Of a DNA stretch of 13,542 bases, positions 5,763 to 13,003 are shown piece after piece. The notes under the pieces were generated by a model. The model had not been told where the DNA came from. It ran no database searches and was given only the letters and a program-made list of their open reading frames with translations. Source of the stretch: MGR-bin208 sp043779285 (GTDB lineage Bacteria > Bacteroidota > Bacteroidia > Chitinophagales > Chitinophagaceae); contig JAYWEL010000044.1 in the NCBI GenBank assembly GCA_043779285.1, positions 1-13,542 of the forward strand, written 5' to 3'. The position numbers and the translations under genes were made by a program. Within the stretch, counting starts at the first letter, position 1. Every line of letters starts with the position of its first letter.

Positions 5763-6533
5763 TTAGAATCTTAAATGTCTTACTGTAAGCCCGTCATTAA
5801 TCAATTGCTTCAGCGAGTCGATACCAACCTGCAAATGTTTTTCAACAAAATTTGCGGTAACTTTTTTATCGCTTGCGGCAGTTTTAACACCATCCGGTGT
5901 CATAGGTTGATCACTCACTAATAAAAGAGCACCTGTCGGTATTTTATTATAAAATCCAACCATGAATATGGTTGCTGTTTCCATATCAACTGCATAAGCT
6001 CTTATTTCTTGCAGGTATTGTTTAAAGGTTTCATCGTGTTCCCAAACTCTGCGATTGGTTGTATACACTGTGCCGGTCCAGTAATCAACCCCCGAATCAC
6101 GGATAGTTGTTGAAATAGCTTTTTGTAAAGCAAAAGCAGGCAATGCCGGAACTTCTTTCGGGAAATAATCGTCAGATGTTCCTTCACCTCGAATAGCGGC
6201 AATAGGGAGAATAAGATCACCAAGATTATTTCTTTTTTTCAAACCGCCACATTTACCCAAAAAAAGAACAGCCTTGGGTTGTATTGCTATCAATAAATCC
6301 ATGACTGTGGCAGCCGTCGGACTTCCCATTCCAAAATTAATAATGGTAATGCCATTAGCGGTTGCACATTGCATAGGTTTATCTTCTCCCATCACTTTCA
6401 CTTTATGCATTTTTGCAAACAAGTGAACATAGTTCGAAAAATTGGTCAATAAAATATACTGTCCAAATTTGCTAAGTTTTTCACCCGTATAGCGGGGCAA
6501 CCAATCCTTTACAATCTCTTCTTTTGTTTTCAT
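5763..6533 (-). CDS. amn: AMP nucleosidase (short form)
   Basis: A 256-aa member of the nucleoside phosphorylase/nucleosidase fold (PNP_UDP_1), most like the short AMP nucleosidases of Bacteroidota, which hydrolyse AMP to adenine and ribose 5-phosphate and so tune the adenylate pool. Visible marks are INFGMGSPTAA and FLGKCGG in the N-terminal half, the purine-site segment YAVDMETATIF (the acidic METAT motif of the family), and LLLVSDQPM, with the catalytic Asp region. It lacks the extra N-terminal domain of the 484-aa E. coli Amn. The start is an ATG at 6533 without Shine-Dalgarno. It is divergent from the HsdR-N-type gene (46 bp between starts). Activity on another nucleoside cannot be excluded from sequence alone. 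Confidence 0.87.
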   Translation of the reverse strand: MKTKEEIVKDWLPRYTGEKLSKFGQYILLTNFSNYVHLFAKMHKVKVMGEDKPMQCATANGITIINFGMGSPTAATVMDLLIAIQPKAVLFLGKCGGLKKRNNLGDLILPIAAIRGEGTSDDYFPKEVPALPAFALQKAISTTIRDSGVDYWTGTVYTTNRRVWEHDETFKQYLQEIRAYAVDMETATIFMVGFYNKIPTGALLLVSDQPMTPDGVKTAASDKKVTANFVEKHLQVGIDSLKQLINDGLTVRHLRF

Positions 6534-6553
6534 AATTTGCTTTTCAGTGTCTG

Positions 6554-6561
6554 TAAAATTA
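6554..6561 (-). promoter_or_regulatory. Possible -7 element of amn (one mismatch)
   Basis: Reads TAATTTTA on the minus strand, one base from TAnnTTTG, ending 20 bases before the amn ATG. It lies back to back with the exact plus-strand element at 6568-6575, so the two divergent promoters would share a 46-bp spacer. Confidence 0.35.
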
Positions 6562-6567
6562 ATAATT

Positions 6568-6575
6568 TACTTTTG
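6568..6575 (+). promoter_or_regulatory. -7 promoter element (TAnnTTTG) of the HsdR-N-type gene
   Basis: TACTTTTG, an exact match, ends four bases before the ATG at 6580. The expected start of transcription falls within the start codon region, so the mRNA is probably leaderless. Confidence 0.5.
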
Positions 6576-6579
6576 ATCA

Positions 6580-7017
6580 ATGATTTTTATTAATTATCCC
6601 GAACCCGATTTTCGTTTTAAAAAAGAGGCTGGTAAGGAGTTTATATTTGATAAAATCCGAAAACAATGGATTCAGATAACGGAAGAGGAATGGGTTAGGC
6701 AAAATTTTATCCATTATCTGCTGGCAGAAAAAAAATATCCTTCTTCATTAATTGCTGTTGAAAAGGAAATCAGGTTGGGAGAACTTTCCAAGCGGTTTGA
6801 TGTGTTGATTTATGATAGTGATCATAAACCCTGGATGCTGATAGAGTGTAAAGCTCCTGAAATAAAACTGGATGAAAAAGTGTTGGAACAAGTACTTCGA
6901 TATAATATCAGCATCCCCTGTGAGTATCTTGTAATAACAAATGGGAATCATACGTTTTGCTGGAAAATGTTAGATGGGAAATCTTCTTTATTAAATTATT
7001 TACCGGAATGGGCATAA
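6580..7017 (+). CDS. Stand-alone HsdR N-terminal-like PD-(D/E)XK domain protein
   Basis: A 145-aa protein that matches the type I restriction enzyme R-subunit N-terminal domain (HSDR_N_2 type) but has no helicase part and no hsdM or hsdS beside it. The nuclease core looks complete: Glu61/Glu63 in VEKEIRLGE, Asp74 in KRFDVLIYD, then IECKAP with Glu89 and Lys91, and a downstream Gln in EQVLRYN (Gln104), as in Mrr/HsdR-like nucleases. It therefore could bind or cut DNA, but that is inference; a housekeeping role is as likely, since such single-domain proteins are, as I recall, common and vertically inherited in Bacteroidota. It is divergent from amn and ends in its own terminator. Ordinary composition gives no sign of transfer. 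Confidence 0.85.
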   Translation: MIFINYPEPDFRFKKEAGKEFIFDKIRKQWIQITEEEWVRQNFIHYLLAEKKYPSSLIAVEKEIRLGELSKRFDVLIYDSDHKPWMLIECKAPEIKLDEKVLEQVLRYNISIPCEYLVITNGNHTFCWKMLDGKSSLLNYLPEWA

Positions 7018-7047
7018 AAAAACCTACTTAAATCAGTAGGTTTTTTT
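7016..7047. terminator. Bidirectional terminator between the HsdR-N-type gene and gdhA
   Basis: Stem CCTACT/AGTAGG (7023-7028 with 7035-7040) around a 6-nt loop, flanked by seven A on the left and seven T on the right, so it works as a terminator with a U tract in both directions. The A run overlaps the stop codon of the upstream gene, and the convergent dehydrogenase gene stops 16 bases away. Confidence 0.9.
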
Positions 7048-7063
7048 ACAAAATAAAATCTTC

Positions 7064-8485
7064 TTATGGAAAAATTCCAAGTTCTGCATAACTAGTGCCA
7101 ACTTTGTTGATTGCCACAACATAAGCGGCTGTACGCATGTCAGGAATCTGTGGGTTTTTTCTCCAAACATCCATGATTTCATGTGTAGAGCTAATCATTG
7201 TTTCCTCTAATCCGCTATACACTAAATCAATTTCATCGGGTCCGTGTAAGATAAACTCACGGGAACTGTCTGTTACTTTCTTTGCAGTCAATTCTTCCAA
7301 CTGTGTTAATATCTGGCTGTTCAGGTTTTCAGTAAATCGTTTTTCCATACGGCCATAACGAACGTGGCTTAAGTTTTTCAACCACTCGAAATAAGAAACA
7401 GTTACACCACCTGCATTCAGATACATGTCTGGAACTACGATAGCACCTTTCTTAATTAATATTTCATCTGCCTCCGGCGTTAAAGGTCCGTTTGCAGCTT
7501 CACCAATAATTTTAGCTTTTATTCTAGGTGCATTTTCTTCGTTGATTACATTTTCAAGTGCAGCCGGAATCAGGATGTCACAATCCATTTCAAGTGCATC
7601 CATATTTTTTTCAAAGTTGTTTGCACCTGGGAAGTTCAAAATAGAACCTGTTGAACGACGGTGTTCGAAAACTGCATCCACATCCAATCCGTTTTCATTA
7701 TAGATAGCTCCTTCGTATTCGGCTAATCCAATGATTTTTGATCCTGCATCCTGAAAGAATTTTGCAGAATGATAACCCACATTACCTAAACCCTGTACAA
7801 CAATTCTTTTTCCTTCAACTCCGGTGGAAAGACCAAGTTTTGACATCAGTTCAGGGATATTACATATTTCGCGAAGACCATAAAATACACCCAAACCAGT
7901 AGCTTCTCTACGTCCACGTACACCACCTTGTGTTACAGGTTTTCCGGTTACACAACCTGCTGAATCAATTTCTCCCGGACGCATACTTGCGTAGGTATCA
8001 AGTATCCATGACATTTCTCTTTCACCAGTTCCATAATCAGGTGCCGGAACATCTGTGCCAGGTCCGATAAAATTTTTCTTAATTAATTCGGCTGTATACC
8101 GACGGGTAATTTTTTCTAATTCGTATGCACTGTATTTTTTTGGGTTGATGGTTATTCCACCTTTTGCACCACCAAATGGTACGTTAACAATGGCACACTT
8201 ATAGGTCATTAAAGCTGCAAGAGCCATTACTTCATCTTGATTTACTTCTGCTGCAAAACGAATTCCACCTTTACAAGGCGTTTTATGCTGAGAGTGTTGT
8301 ACACGGTATGCTTCAATTACTTCGATATTTCCATTATCCAGTTTTACAGGAAATTTCATTCTGTAAACAGCATTACAGGATTTAATCTGCTCAAGAATAC
8401 CTGGATCCCATTTTGTAAACTTAGATGCTTTATCGAAGCTAGCATTTACAGCTTCGAAGAAACTGTAGTTGGGGTTTGTTGACAT
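7064..8485 (-). CDS. gdhA: Glu/Leu/Phe/Val dehydrogenase (glutamate dehydrogenase type)
   Basis: A 473-aa amino-acid dehydrogenase, most like glutamate dehydrogenase (glutamate + NAD(P)+ to 2-oxoglutarate + NH4+ + NAD(P)H), linking nitrogen and carbon metabolism. The dimerisation/catalytic part has TPCKGGIRF (Lys72), MTYKCAIVNVPFGGAKGG (Lys96 and catalytic Lys108) and VPAPDYGTGEREMSW (catalytic Asp150). The Rossmann part has VVQGLGNVG (229-237), and an acidic residue (Glu256 in LAEYEG) near the end of the second strand, which would favour NAD+ over NADP+, a tentative reading. It is longer than the compact 410-450-aa forms. It lies 36 bases after the CcmD-like gene on the same strand, with only a weak promoter-like TAAATTTT (8517-8510) between, so it may be transcribed both ways. 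Confidence 0.92.
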   Translation of the reverse strand: MSTNPNYSFFEAVNASFDKASKFTKWDPGILEQIKSCNAVYRMKFPVKLDNGNIEVIEAYRVQHSQHKTPCKGGIRFAAEVNQDEVMALAALMTYKCAIVNVPFGGAKGGITINPKKYSAYELEKITRRYTAELIKKNFIGPGTDVPAPDYGTGEREMSWILDTYASMRPGEIDSAGCVTGKPVTQGGVRGRREATGLGVFYGLREICNIPELMSKLGLSTGVEGKRIVVQGLGNVGYHSAKFFQDAGSKIIGLAEYEGAIYNENGLDVDAVFEHRRSTGSILNFPGANNFEKNMDALEMDCDILIPAALENVINEENAPRIKAKIIGEAANGPLTPEADEILIKKGAIVVPDMYLNAGGVTVSYFEWLKNLSHVRYGRMEKRFTENLNSQILTQLEELTAKKVTDSSREFILHGPDEIDLVYSGLEETMISSTHEIMDVWRKNPQIPDMRTAAYVVAINKVGTSYAELGIFP

Positions 8486-8521
8486 TTTATTGTATTTAAT
8501 AAAGGGTTTAAAATTTAATTG

Positions 8522-8752
8522 TTAATCCGGGTTTTGTTTTTCCAGTTTGCTAATTTTTTTGTCCAATCTTACGATATACAAAATCAGCCCTAATAGGATA
8601 GTAAGAATAACTGCAATCACAACGTAAATTCTTCCGTTACTGCGCATCATATCAGCCATCTCTATTTCAGGATTTTCAATGGCTTGTCCCATTGCAAAAA
8701 TGGAAATAAACAGGAAACTGATTAACAGATTTATATGCTTTGTATTTATCAT
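8522..8752 (-). CDS. CcmD-like small membrane protein
   Basis: A 76-aa protein with an N-terminal signal-like hydrophobic segment (LLISFLFISIFAMGQA, about 9-24), a short acidic stretch, the segment MMRSNGRIYVVIAVILTILLGLILYIV with one membrane helix (about 42-61), then a charged RLDKKISKLEKQ tail likely to form a short coiled coil. This layout matches the CcmD-family proteins annotated in Bacteroidota, which are thought to help release holo-CcmE or heme from CcmABC. Its start overlaps the end of the CcmC gene by 4 bases (ATGA), a sign of translational coupling and of joint function. Similarity to proteobacterial CcmD is by size, helix and context more than by sequence. Confidence 0.8.
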   Translation of the reverse strand: MINTKHINLLISFLFISIFAMGQAIENPEIEMADMMRSNGRIYVVIAVILTILLGLILYIVRLDKKISKLEKQNPD

Positions 8753-9441
8753 TTAAAAAGCTTTTTTTCTTTTATTAAAGTCAATCTTATTTTTAGGGAA
8801 GCTATCCACACTCCCAGCAAAGTCCATCCGATAACTGCAGGATAAAAGACCAATCGCATAGAACTGTCAATGTCGTTAAAATTCAATGCGGGATTGCCTT
8901 CTTTCCCGGGGTGTAAGCTGTCCAACACACGGGGTAGAATCCAGATGGTTGGGAAAAGAAATGCATAAGCAAAAATATTATATACTGCACTGATCCTGGC
9001 TTTTTTGTCAATATCCTGAATCGAATCTCTTAAAACCATGTAAGCAAAATAGATCAGCAGGGCAATGGCCGCACCAATGAGTTTAGGCTCCCTGGCAATT
9101 GCACTGAATGATGCAGAAGCCGGATTATTCGGATCGGCCCAGGTATACAACATCCAGATGGTGCCGGTTGCATAACCTAATATGCCAAACAGAATTCCAA
9201 CAGAAGCATAATGTCTGGAATTAATATCATGAACCAGGTTATTACTGCGTAGGTATTTAATGGCATTAACCACGGAAACTGTAAAAAGGATCATCATGCC
9301 AAACCACATGCATACGTGAAAGAATAAATTACGTATTGTTTCCTGCAGTGCCGGCAAATGGGGAACATCAAATAACAAGCCGGCAATAACGGTATAAGTC
9401 AATAAAAAAACACTTAATATTTTCCACCAGGTTCTTCGCAT
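8749..9441 (-). CDS. ccmC: Cytochrome c biogenesis protein CcmC/CcsA family
   Basis: A 230-aa polytopic heme-handling protein with about six membrane helices (roughly 7-24, 37-60, 79-99, 119-138, 150-170, 197-217). CcmC presents heme to the chaperone CcmE in System I cytochrome c maturation. Two histidines, His42 (NLFFHVCMW) and His177 (DSLHPGK), stand where the axial heme ligands of CcmC are found, with the tryptophan-rich loop between them. That loop here is GTIWMLYTWADPNNPAS (about 93-109), looser than the usual WWxWD pattern. It overlaps the CcmD-like gene by 4 bases and is preceded by an exact -7 element 72 bases upstream, separating it from ccmB. The start is the first in-frame ATG; no Shine-Dalgarno is seen. 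Confidence 0.9.
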   Translation of the reverse strand: MRRTWWKILSVFLLTYTVIAGLLFDVPHLPALQETIRNLFFHVCMWFGMMILFTVSVVNAIKYLRSNNLVHDINSRHYASVGILFGILGYATGTIWMLYTWADPNNPASASFSAIAREPKLIGAAIALLIYFAYMVLRDSIQDIDKKARISAVYNIFAYAFLFPTIWILPRVLDSLHPGKEGNPALNFNDIDSSMRLVFYPAVIGWTLLGVWIASLKIRLTLIKEKKLFK

Positions 9442-9513
9442 ATCTGATAAAACTTCATATGTGAATTAACGAGAATCCGTCATGCACATTCATAGTTGCT
9501 TTAAAAAGTGCTG

Positions 9514-9521
9514 CAAAAATA
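9514..9521 (-). promoter_or_regulatory. -7 promoter element (TAnnTTTG) of the ccmC unit
   Basis: TATTTTTG on the minus strand, an exact match, with GC following. Transcription would begin near 9507, giving a leader of about 65 nt that contains a 12-codon upstream frame from ATG at about 9494. This sits in the 175-bp spacer between ccmB and ccmC, so the two ccm genes probably have separate transcripts. Confidence 0.5.
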
Positions 9522-9593
9522 ATGCAATCCAAATAGTAAAAACGAATTAATGATTTTTATTTGTATGAAAGGCAAAAAAACGGAGTGTAAAGT

Positions 9594-9609
9594 TTAATTC
9601 CGAAATTAA
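9594..9609 (-). terminator. Weak hairpin after ccmB
   Basis: TTAATT/AATTAA stem of 6 bp with a 4-nt loop, eight bases after the ccmB stop codon. It is AT-only and not followed by a proper T run, so it is at best a weak terminator or an mRNA end stabiliser. Confidence 0.25.
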
Positions 9610-9616
9610 GAAATCT

Positions 9617-10273
9617 TTAATCTTTCCAAAGGAAAGGAAATAAGATGACGGATAGCAGAATGACCATTAAATCCAAAGCTATTAAAAGTAAAATAGTATT
9701 TATTGGTATAGTAGAAAACTCGGTCAACATTTTATTAGATAATCTCATCAACAATAATAATTGTGGAATAATCAATGGAAATCCGAGGATGGCCATGATA
9801 GCTGCATTTTGTTGTGCCTTTGCAGCAATGGCAGCCAGAAAAGTAAAGACTAAGCTTAAGCTCCAGCCACCCAATAATACCAAACCAATGAAAACCCCCA
9901 TTTTTTGAATGGGATTTCCCAAGAACAAACTGTACAAAACTAGGCTCAACCCACTCATGATCAGCATGAGGATCGTGTTGAATAAAAGTTTGGATAAGAT
10001 AAACTCTGCCGGACCGGCAATTGAATAGAAATATAGCATCCGACCACGGCTTTCCTGTAAAAAACTTTTGGCTACGGCGTTAATGCAAATGAATAATTGG
10101 ATAACCCAAAATATACCTAACCATACTTTCCCTTCGGGTTCGTCTACTGCCATGTATAATACAAAGATGGTAGACAGGATGTATAGCAGGATGCCATAAA
10201 AACTATATTGCTGCCTGATTTCGAGCAACAAATCTTTTTTAAAAAGGGTTATTATTTGTCTGGATGCTTTCAA
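9617..10273 (-). CDS. ccmB: Heme exporter/cytochrome c maturation permease CcmB
   Basis: A 218-aa integral membrane protein with about six helices, normal for CcmB, the permease partner of the ATPase CcmA in the CcmABC complex of System I. Family marks are the amphipathic start ITLFKKDLLLEIRQQYSFYG, the INAVAKSFLQESRGRMLYFY segment, a conserved AGPAEFILSKLLFN stretch, and FTFLAAIAAKAQQNAAIMAILGFPLIIPQLLLL. The only sensible start is TTG at 10273, two bases after the tdk stop codon; no in-frame ATG gives a full N-terminus, so translation probably depends on coupling to tdk. The ATPase ccmA is not in the window. Confidence 0.9.
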   Translation of the reverse strand: MKASRQIITLFKKDLLLEIRQQYSFYGILLYILSTIFVLYMAVDEPEGKVWLGIFWVIQLFICINAVAKSFLQESRGRMLYFYSIAGPAEFILSKLLFNTILMLIMSGLSLVLYSLFLGNPIQKMGVFIGLVLLGGWSLSLVFTFLAAIAAKAQQNAAIMAILGFPLIIPQLLLLMRLSNKMLTEFSTIPINTILLLIALDLMVILLSVILFPFLWKD

Positions 10274-10275
10274 AA

Positions 10276-10842
10276 TTATTTCTCGTTATAACAAACTCTG
10301 CAACGGGGTTCATAAATATCCAGTTCACCAATGACTACCTGTTCTTCATTCTTTATTTTACGATATGAGTAGTTGGCAATATTTCCACAGCAAACACAAA
10401 TGGCATGCAGTTTTGTTACATAATCGGCTTTAGCCATCAGGAATGGCATTTGTCCAAAAGGTTTACCGGTAAAATCCATATCCAAGCCGGCAATAATCAC
10501 CCTCACTCCACGATATGCTAATTCGTCAACAACTTTTGGCAATTCATCATCAAAAAATTGTGCCTCATCAATGCCTATTACATCTATATGCTGAGCCATC
10601 AGTAATATTTTCTGCGAATTGTCGATGGGTGTAGAAATGGAAGAGTTGGAGTCGTGCGACACGATCTTTTGTTCGTCATAACGGGTATCAATCGTTGGTT
10701 TGAAAAGCTCAACACTGAGATTGGCAATCCTTGCTCTTTTAATTCTCCGGATCAGTTCTTCGGTTTTTCCTGAAAACATGGAGCCACAGATTACTTCAAT
10801 CCATCCTCTTTTTCCGCCATAATTGTTTGGTTCGATAAACAT
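10276..10842 (-). CDS. tdk: Thymidine kinase (type II, TK1-like)
   Basis: A 188-aa thymidine kinase that phosphorylates thymidine with ATP in pyrimidine salvage. The P-loop GSMFSGKT covers residues 20-27, the DEAQFF segment with the likely catalytic Glu93 follows, and the lasso/zinc part has CVCC (149-152) and CRVC (181-184), giving a full four-Cys zinc site. Length is usual. It leads a two-gene unit with ccmB (two bases between), an odd functional pairing that probably reflects shared transcription only. The start is ATG 10842, with an exact -7 element far upstream at 10994-10987 and no Shine-Dalgarno. Confidence 0.96.
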   Translation of the reverse strand: MFIEPNNYGGKRGWIEVICGSMFSGKTEELIRRIKRARIANLSVELFKPTIDTRYDEQKIVSHDSNSSISTPIDNSQKILLMAQHIDVIGIDEAQFFDDELPKVVDELAYRGVRVIIAGLDMDFTGKPFGQMPFLMAKADYVTKLHAICVCCGNIANYSYRKIKNEEQVVIGELDIYEPRCRVCYNEK

Positions 10843-10986
10843 AATGTTTGTGTTCTGGTTATATTTGTGAAAATCTTATTTTAAACAGTTTGTAACTTTA
10901 AATTAATAATTAGTTGAATTTGAAAATCATCTATCGAAATTATTTTTTGAAAAATAATTTTATCAACGATTATTAAAAAATTGAGG

Positions 10987-10994
10987 CAAAGCTA
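10987..10994 (-). promoter_or_regulatory. -7 promoter element (TAnnTTTG), candidate for tdk-ccmB
   Basis: Reads TAGCTTTG on the minus strand, followed by CC, identical to the queA candidate at 5276-5269. Transcription would begin near 10980, leaving a leader of about 138 nt before tdk. It lies only 10 bases before the start codon of the divergent plus-strand gene. Confidence 0.4.
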
Positions 10995-11004
10995 GCATAT
11001 TCAA

Positions 11005-11700
11005 ATGGAACGATTAAAGGTATTAATAAGCAATTTACAGGATCAGTTAAGTCAGCATGAAGAGGTGTCTAAAATGCTTTTAACGGTACAGATGATTCAA
11101 TCTGAATTGATGAATTCTCTTCAACGTAATCCTAAAAATTCCGGTTCTTCAAAAGTAGCTGTCATTATGCCTCCATACCTGAATCATGATTCTACATCAG
11201 AAAAAAAGGAAGAAGAGGTTAAAGAATCAGAAAAAAAATATGTGGTAAATGAAATCGAGCTTTTGGGAGAAACGGAAGAATCAGCAGAAATAAAATTGAT
11301 TGAAAAAGATACTATTAGTTTCGATCCAATGATTGAAGTGCCAACTTTATACCATCAAAAAGAATTTAAAGAAATCAACGAAAAAATTCCGGCTGTTAAA
11401 GAATCTTTAAACGATCGCTTACGGCAATCTAAAATAGAATTGGGTGAAGTGCTGAAAGAGTCTCCGGTAAAGGATCTGAAAAAAGCGATTGGCATCAATG
11501 ACCGCTTCACGTTTATCCATGAGCTTTTCCGTGGCGATGAGTCAATGTATGAACGCAGTATAAAAACGATCAACAGCTTTAATATTTATGCCGAAGCAGA
11601 ATACTGGATCAACCGGGAATTGATCGTGAAAATTGGATGGGATATTCATTCAGAAACTGTAAACCTCTTTACTCAATTAGTTAAAAGACGTTTTTGCTGA
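11005..11700 (+). CDS. Conserved Bacteroidota protein of unknown function
   Basis: A 231-aa soluble protein. The N-terminus (about 1-40) is a Leu-rich amphipathic helix likely to form a coiled coil (MERLKVLISNLQDQLSQHEE). The middle (about 40-150) is charged, Glu/Lys-rich and probably disordered. The C-terminal 75-80 residues are compact and look strongly conserved: VKDLKKAIGINDRFTFIHEL, FRGDESMYERSIKTINSFN, AEYWINRELIVKIGWD, ending LVKRRFC. I recall this tail from many Bacteroidota genomes without a named function. There is no signal peptide or membrane helix. It is divergent from tdk and its last 28 bases overlap the end of convergent waaA. No Shine-Dalgarno is visible. Confidence 0.85.
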   Translation: MERLKVLISNLQDQLSQHEEVSKMLLTVQMIQSELMNSLQRNPKNSGSSKVAVIMPPYLNHDSTSEKKEEEVKESEKKYVVNEIELLGETEESAEIKLIEKDTISFDPMIEVPTLYHQKEFKEINEKIPAVKESLNDRLRQSKIELGEVLKESPVKDLKKAIGINDRFTFIHELFRGDESMYERSIKTINSFNIYAEAEYWINRELIVKIGWDIHSETVNLFTQLVKRRFC

Positions 11701-12941
11701 ATATAATGTAAGATCATTTTTGTAGCACCGGTATTTTCTCTAACATAATCACCGGCAATAGTTGATACCTGTTGATAATATGCGGCATCCGCTAATACGT
11801 TTTCCAAAACCTTTTCCAATTCTTTTTTATCTTTTACCGAGATAGCCCCACCGCTTTTCAACAGATCTGTGGCCTCCTTAAATTTCGAATAATTGGGTCC
11901 AAAGATGACCGGCTTATTGTAAACAGCCGCTTCCAAAATATTATGTATGCCGCTTTCATTAAATCCTCCACCGATATAGCTTATATGCGCATAATGATAA
12001 AGACTGGATAGCATGCCTATATTATCAATGATTAAACAATGTGCAGTAGCAGGGCTCTTCTCATTTATTAATTGAGAAAATAATATTGCAGAAGGGAAAC
12101 GATTAGTTAATTCATGAATATGGGATGCATGAATTTCATGCGGTGCGATGATCAGTTTTAATTCGGGAAAAGAAATCATCAAATCTTGTAATAGTTTTTC
12201 ATCTTCACGCCAGGTGCTGCCGGCAACCAGGATCTTTTTTTGATCAACAAATTTTGCTATTGCAGGCATTGCAACAAACTGTTTGTGTATGTCTGAAACC
12301 CGGTCGAACCGCGTATCTCCCGACACCTGTACATTCATTCCATGCCCGATATTCAGCAGCAATTCTTTGGATGAAATATTTTGTACAAAAGTCTGCGTAA
12401 AACAGCTCAGCATATATCGGTGGAGTCTTCCATACCATTTAAAAAATGTCTGATGTGGAAGGAAAATGGCGGAAATTAATATCGTTGGAATATGTTGTTT
12501 TTTTAATTCATGTAAATAGTAAAACCAGAATTCGTATTTGACAAAAATAGCCAGCGAAGGTTGTGTGATTTTCAAAAATGCGGTTGCATTTTTTTTGCTG
12601 TCGATAGGCAAATAAAAAATTAAATCAGCACCGGGGTAATTTTTTCTGACTTCAAATCCGGAAGGAGAAAAGAATGTCAGCATAATTTTATGATGGGGGT
12701 AATTTCCCCGTAAAGATTCCAGAACCGGTCTTCCCTGTTCAAATTCCCCTAAAGATGCACAATGCATCCAGATAAATCCGGCATGTTGTTCTTTATTAAG
12801 TTCTGCAATGGAATTGGTTAAATTCTGTAGAATATTTCTTCTGCCTTCGAGCCATTGTTTTGCTTTCGGATTCCATAAAGAAGCCAGTTGAATGCCTTTT
12901 GTATAAATCCAGATAAACAGGTTATAAATGATTAAGGTCAA
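11673..12941 (-). CDS. waaA: 3-deoxy-D-manno-octulosonic acid (Kdo) transferase
   Basis: A 422-aa WaaA/KdtA (GT30), which adds Kdo from CMP-Kdo to the lipid A precursor at the inner-membrane face, linking lipid A to the LPS core. Visible are an N-terminal membrane-anchor-like segment (LIIYNLFIWIYTKGIQLASL), the acceptor-side motif CASLGEFEQGRPVLE with the likely catalytic Glu66, FVKYEFWFYYLHELK, the VSGDTRFDRV segment, LVAGSTWREDE, IIAPHEIHASHI and the C-terminal YIGGGFNESGIHNILEAAVYNKPVIFGPNYSKFKEA, typical of the GT-B donor site. No in-frame ATG precedes the motif region; TTG at 12941 gives a normal N-terminus and lies 23 bases after an exact -7 element. Its tail overlaps the convergent 231-aa gene by 28 bases. 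Confidence 0.95.
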   Translation of the reverse strand: MTLIIYNLFIWIYTKGIQLASLWNPKAKQWLEGRRNILQNLTNSIAELNKEQHAGFIWMHCASLGEFEQGRPVLESLRGNYPHHKIMLTFFSPSGFEVRKNYPGADLIFYLPIDSKKNATAFLKITQPSLAIFVKYEFWFYYLHELKKQHIPTILISAIFLPHQTFFKWYGRLHRYMLSCFTQTFVQNISSKELLLNIGHGMNVQVSGDTRFDRVSDIHKQFVAMPAIAKFVDQKKILVAGSTWREDEKLLQDLMISFPELKLIIAPHEIHASHIHELTNRFPSAILFSQLINEKSPATAHCLIIDNIGMLSSLYHYAHISYIGGGFNESGIHNILEAAVYNKPVIFGPNYSKFKEATDLLKSGGAISVKDKKELEKVLENVLADAAYYQQVSTIAGDYVRENTGATKMILHYIQQKRLLTN

Positions 12942-12964
12942 GTTTAGTTCGTTTAAATTGTAAT

Positions 12965-12972
12965 CAAATGTA
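12965..12972 (-). promoter_or_regulatory. -7 promoter element (TAnnTTTG) of waaA
   Basis: TACATTTG on the minus strand, an exact match, 23 bases before the TTG start, giving a leader of about 17 nt. It is divergent from the aminotransferase promoter at 13004-13011. Confidence 0.5.
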
Positions 12973-13003
12973 TAAGCAAACTAATAAACTATCCGTATTT
13001 TCC

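Noticed and set aside
6580..7017. A type I restriction-modification system
   Set aside because: Only the N-terminal R-type domain is present; no helicase motor, HsdM or HsdS in the flanks.
7425..7703. 92-aa open frame on the plus strand opposite the glutamate dehydrogenase gene
   Set aside because: Antisense shadow of a conserved enzyme; the Ser/Ile-rich composition is typical of such shadows.
9455..9494. 12-codon upstream frame in the ccmC leader as a regulatory peptide
   Set aside because: Very short, no Shine-Dalgarno, and no informative codon run; expected by chance in a leader of this length.
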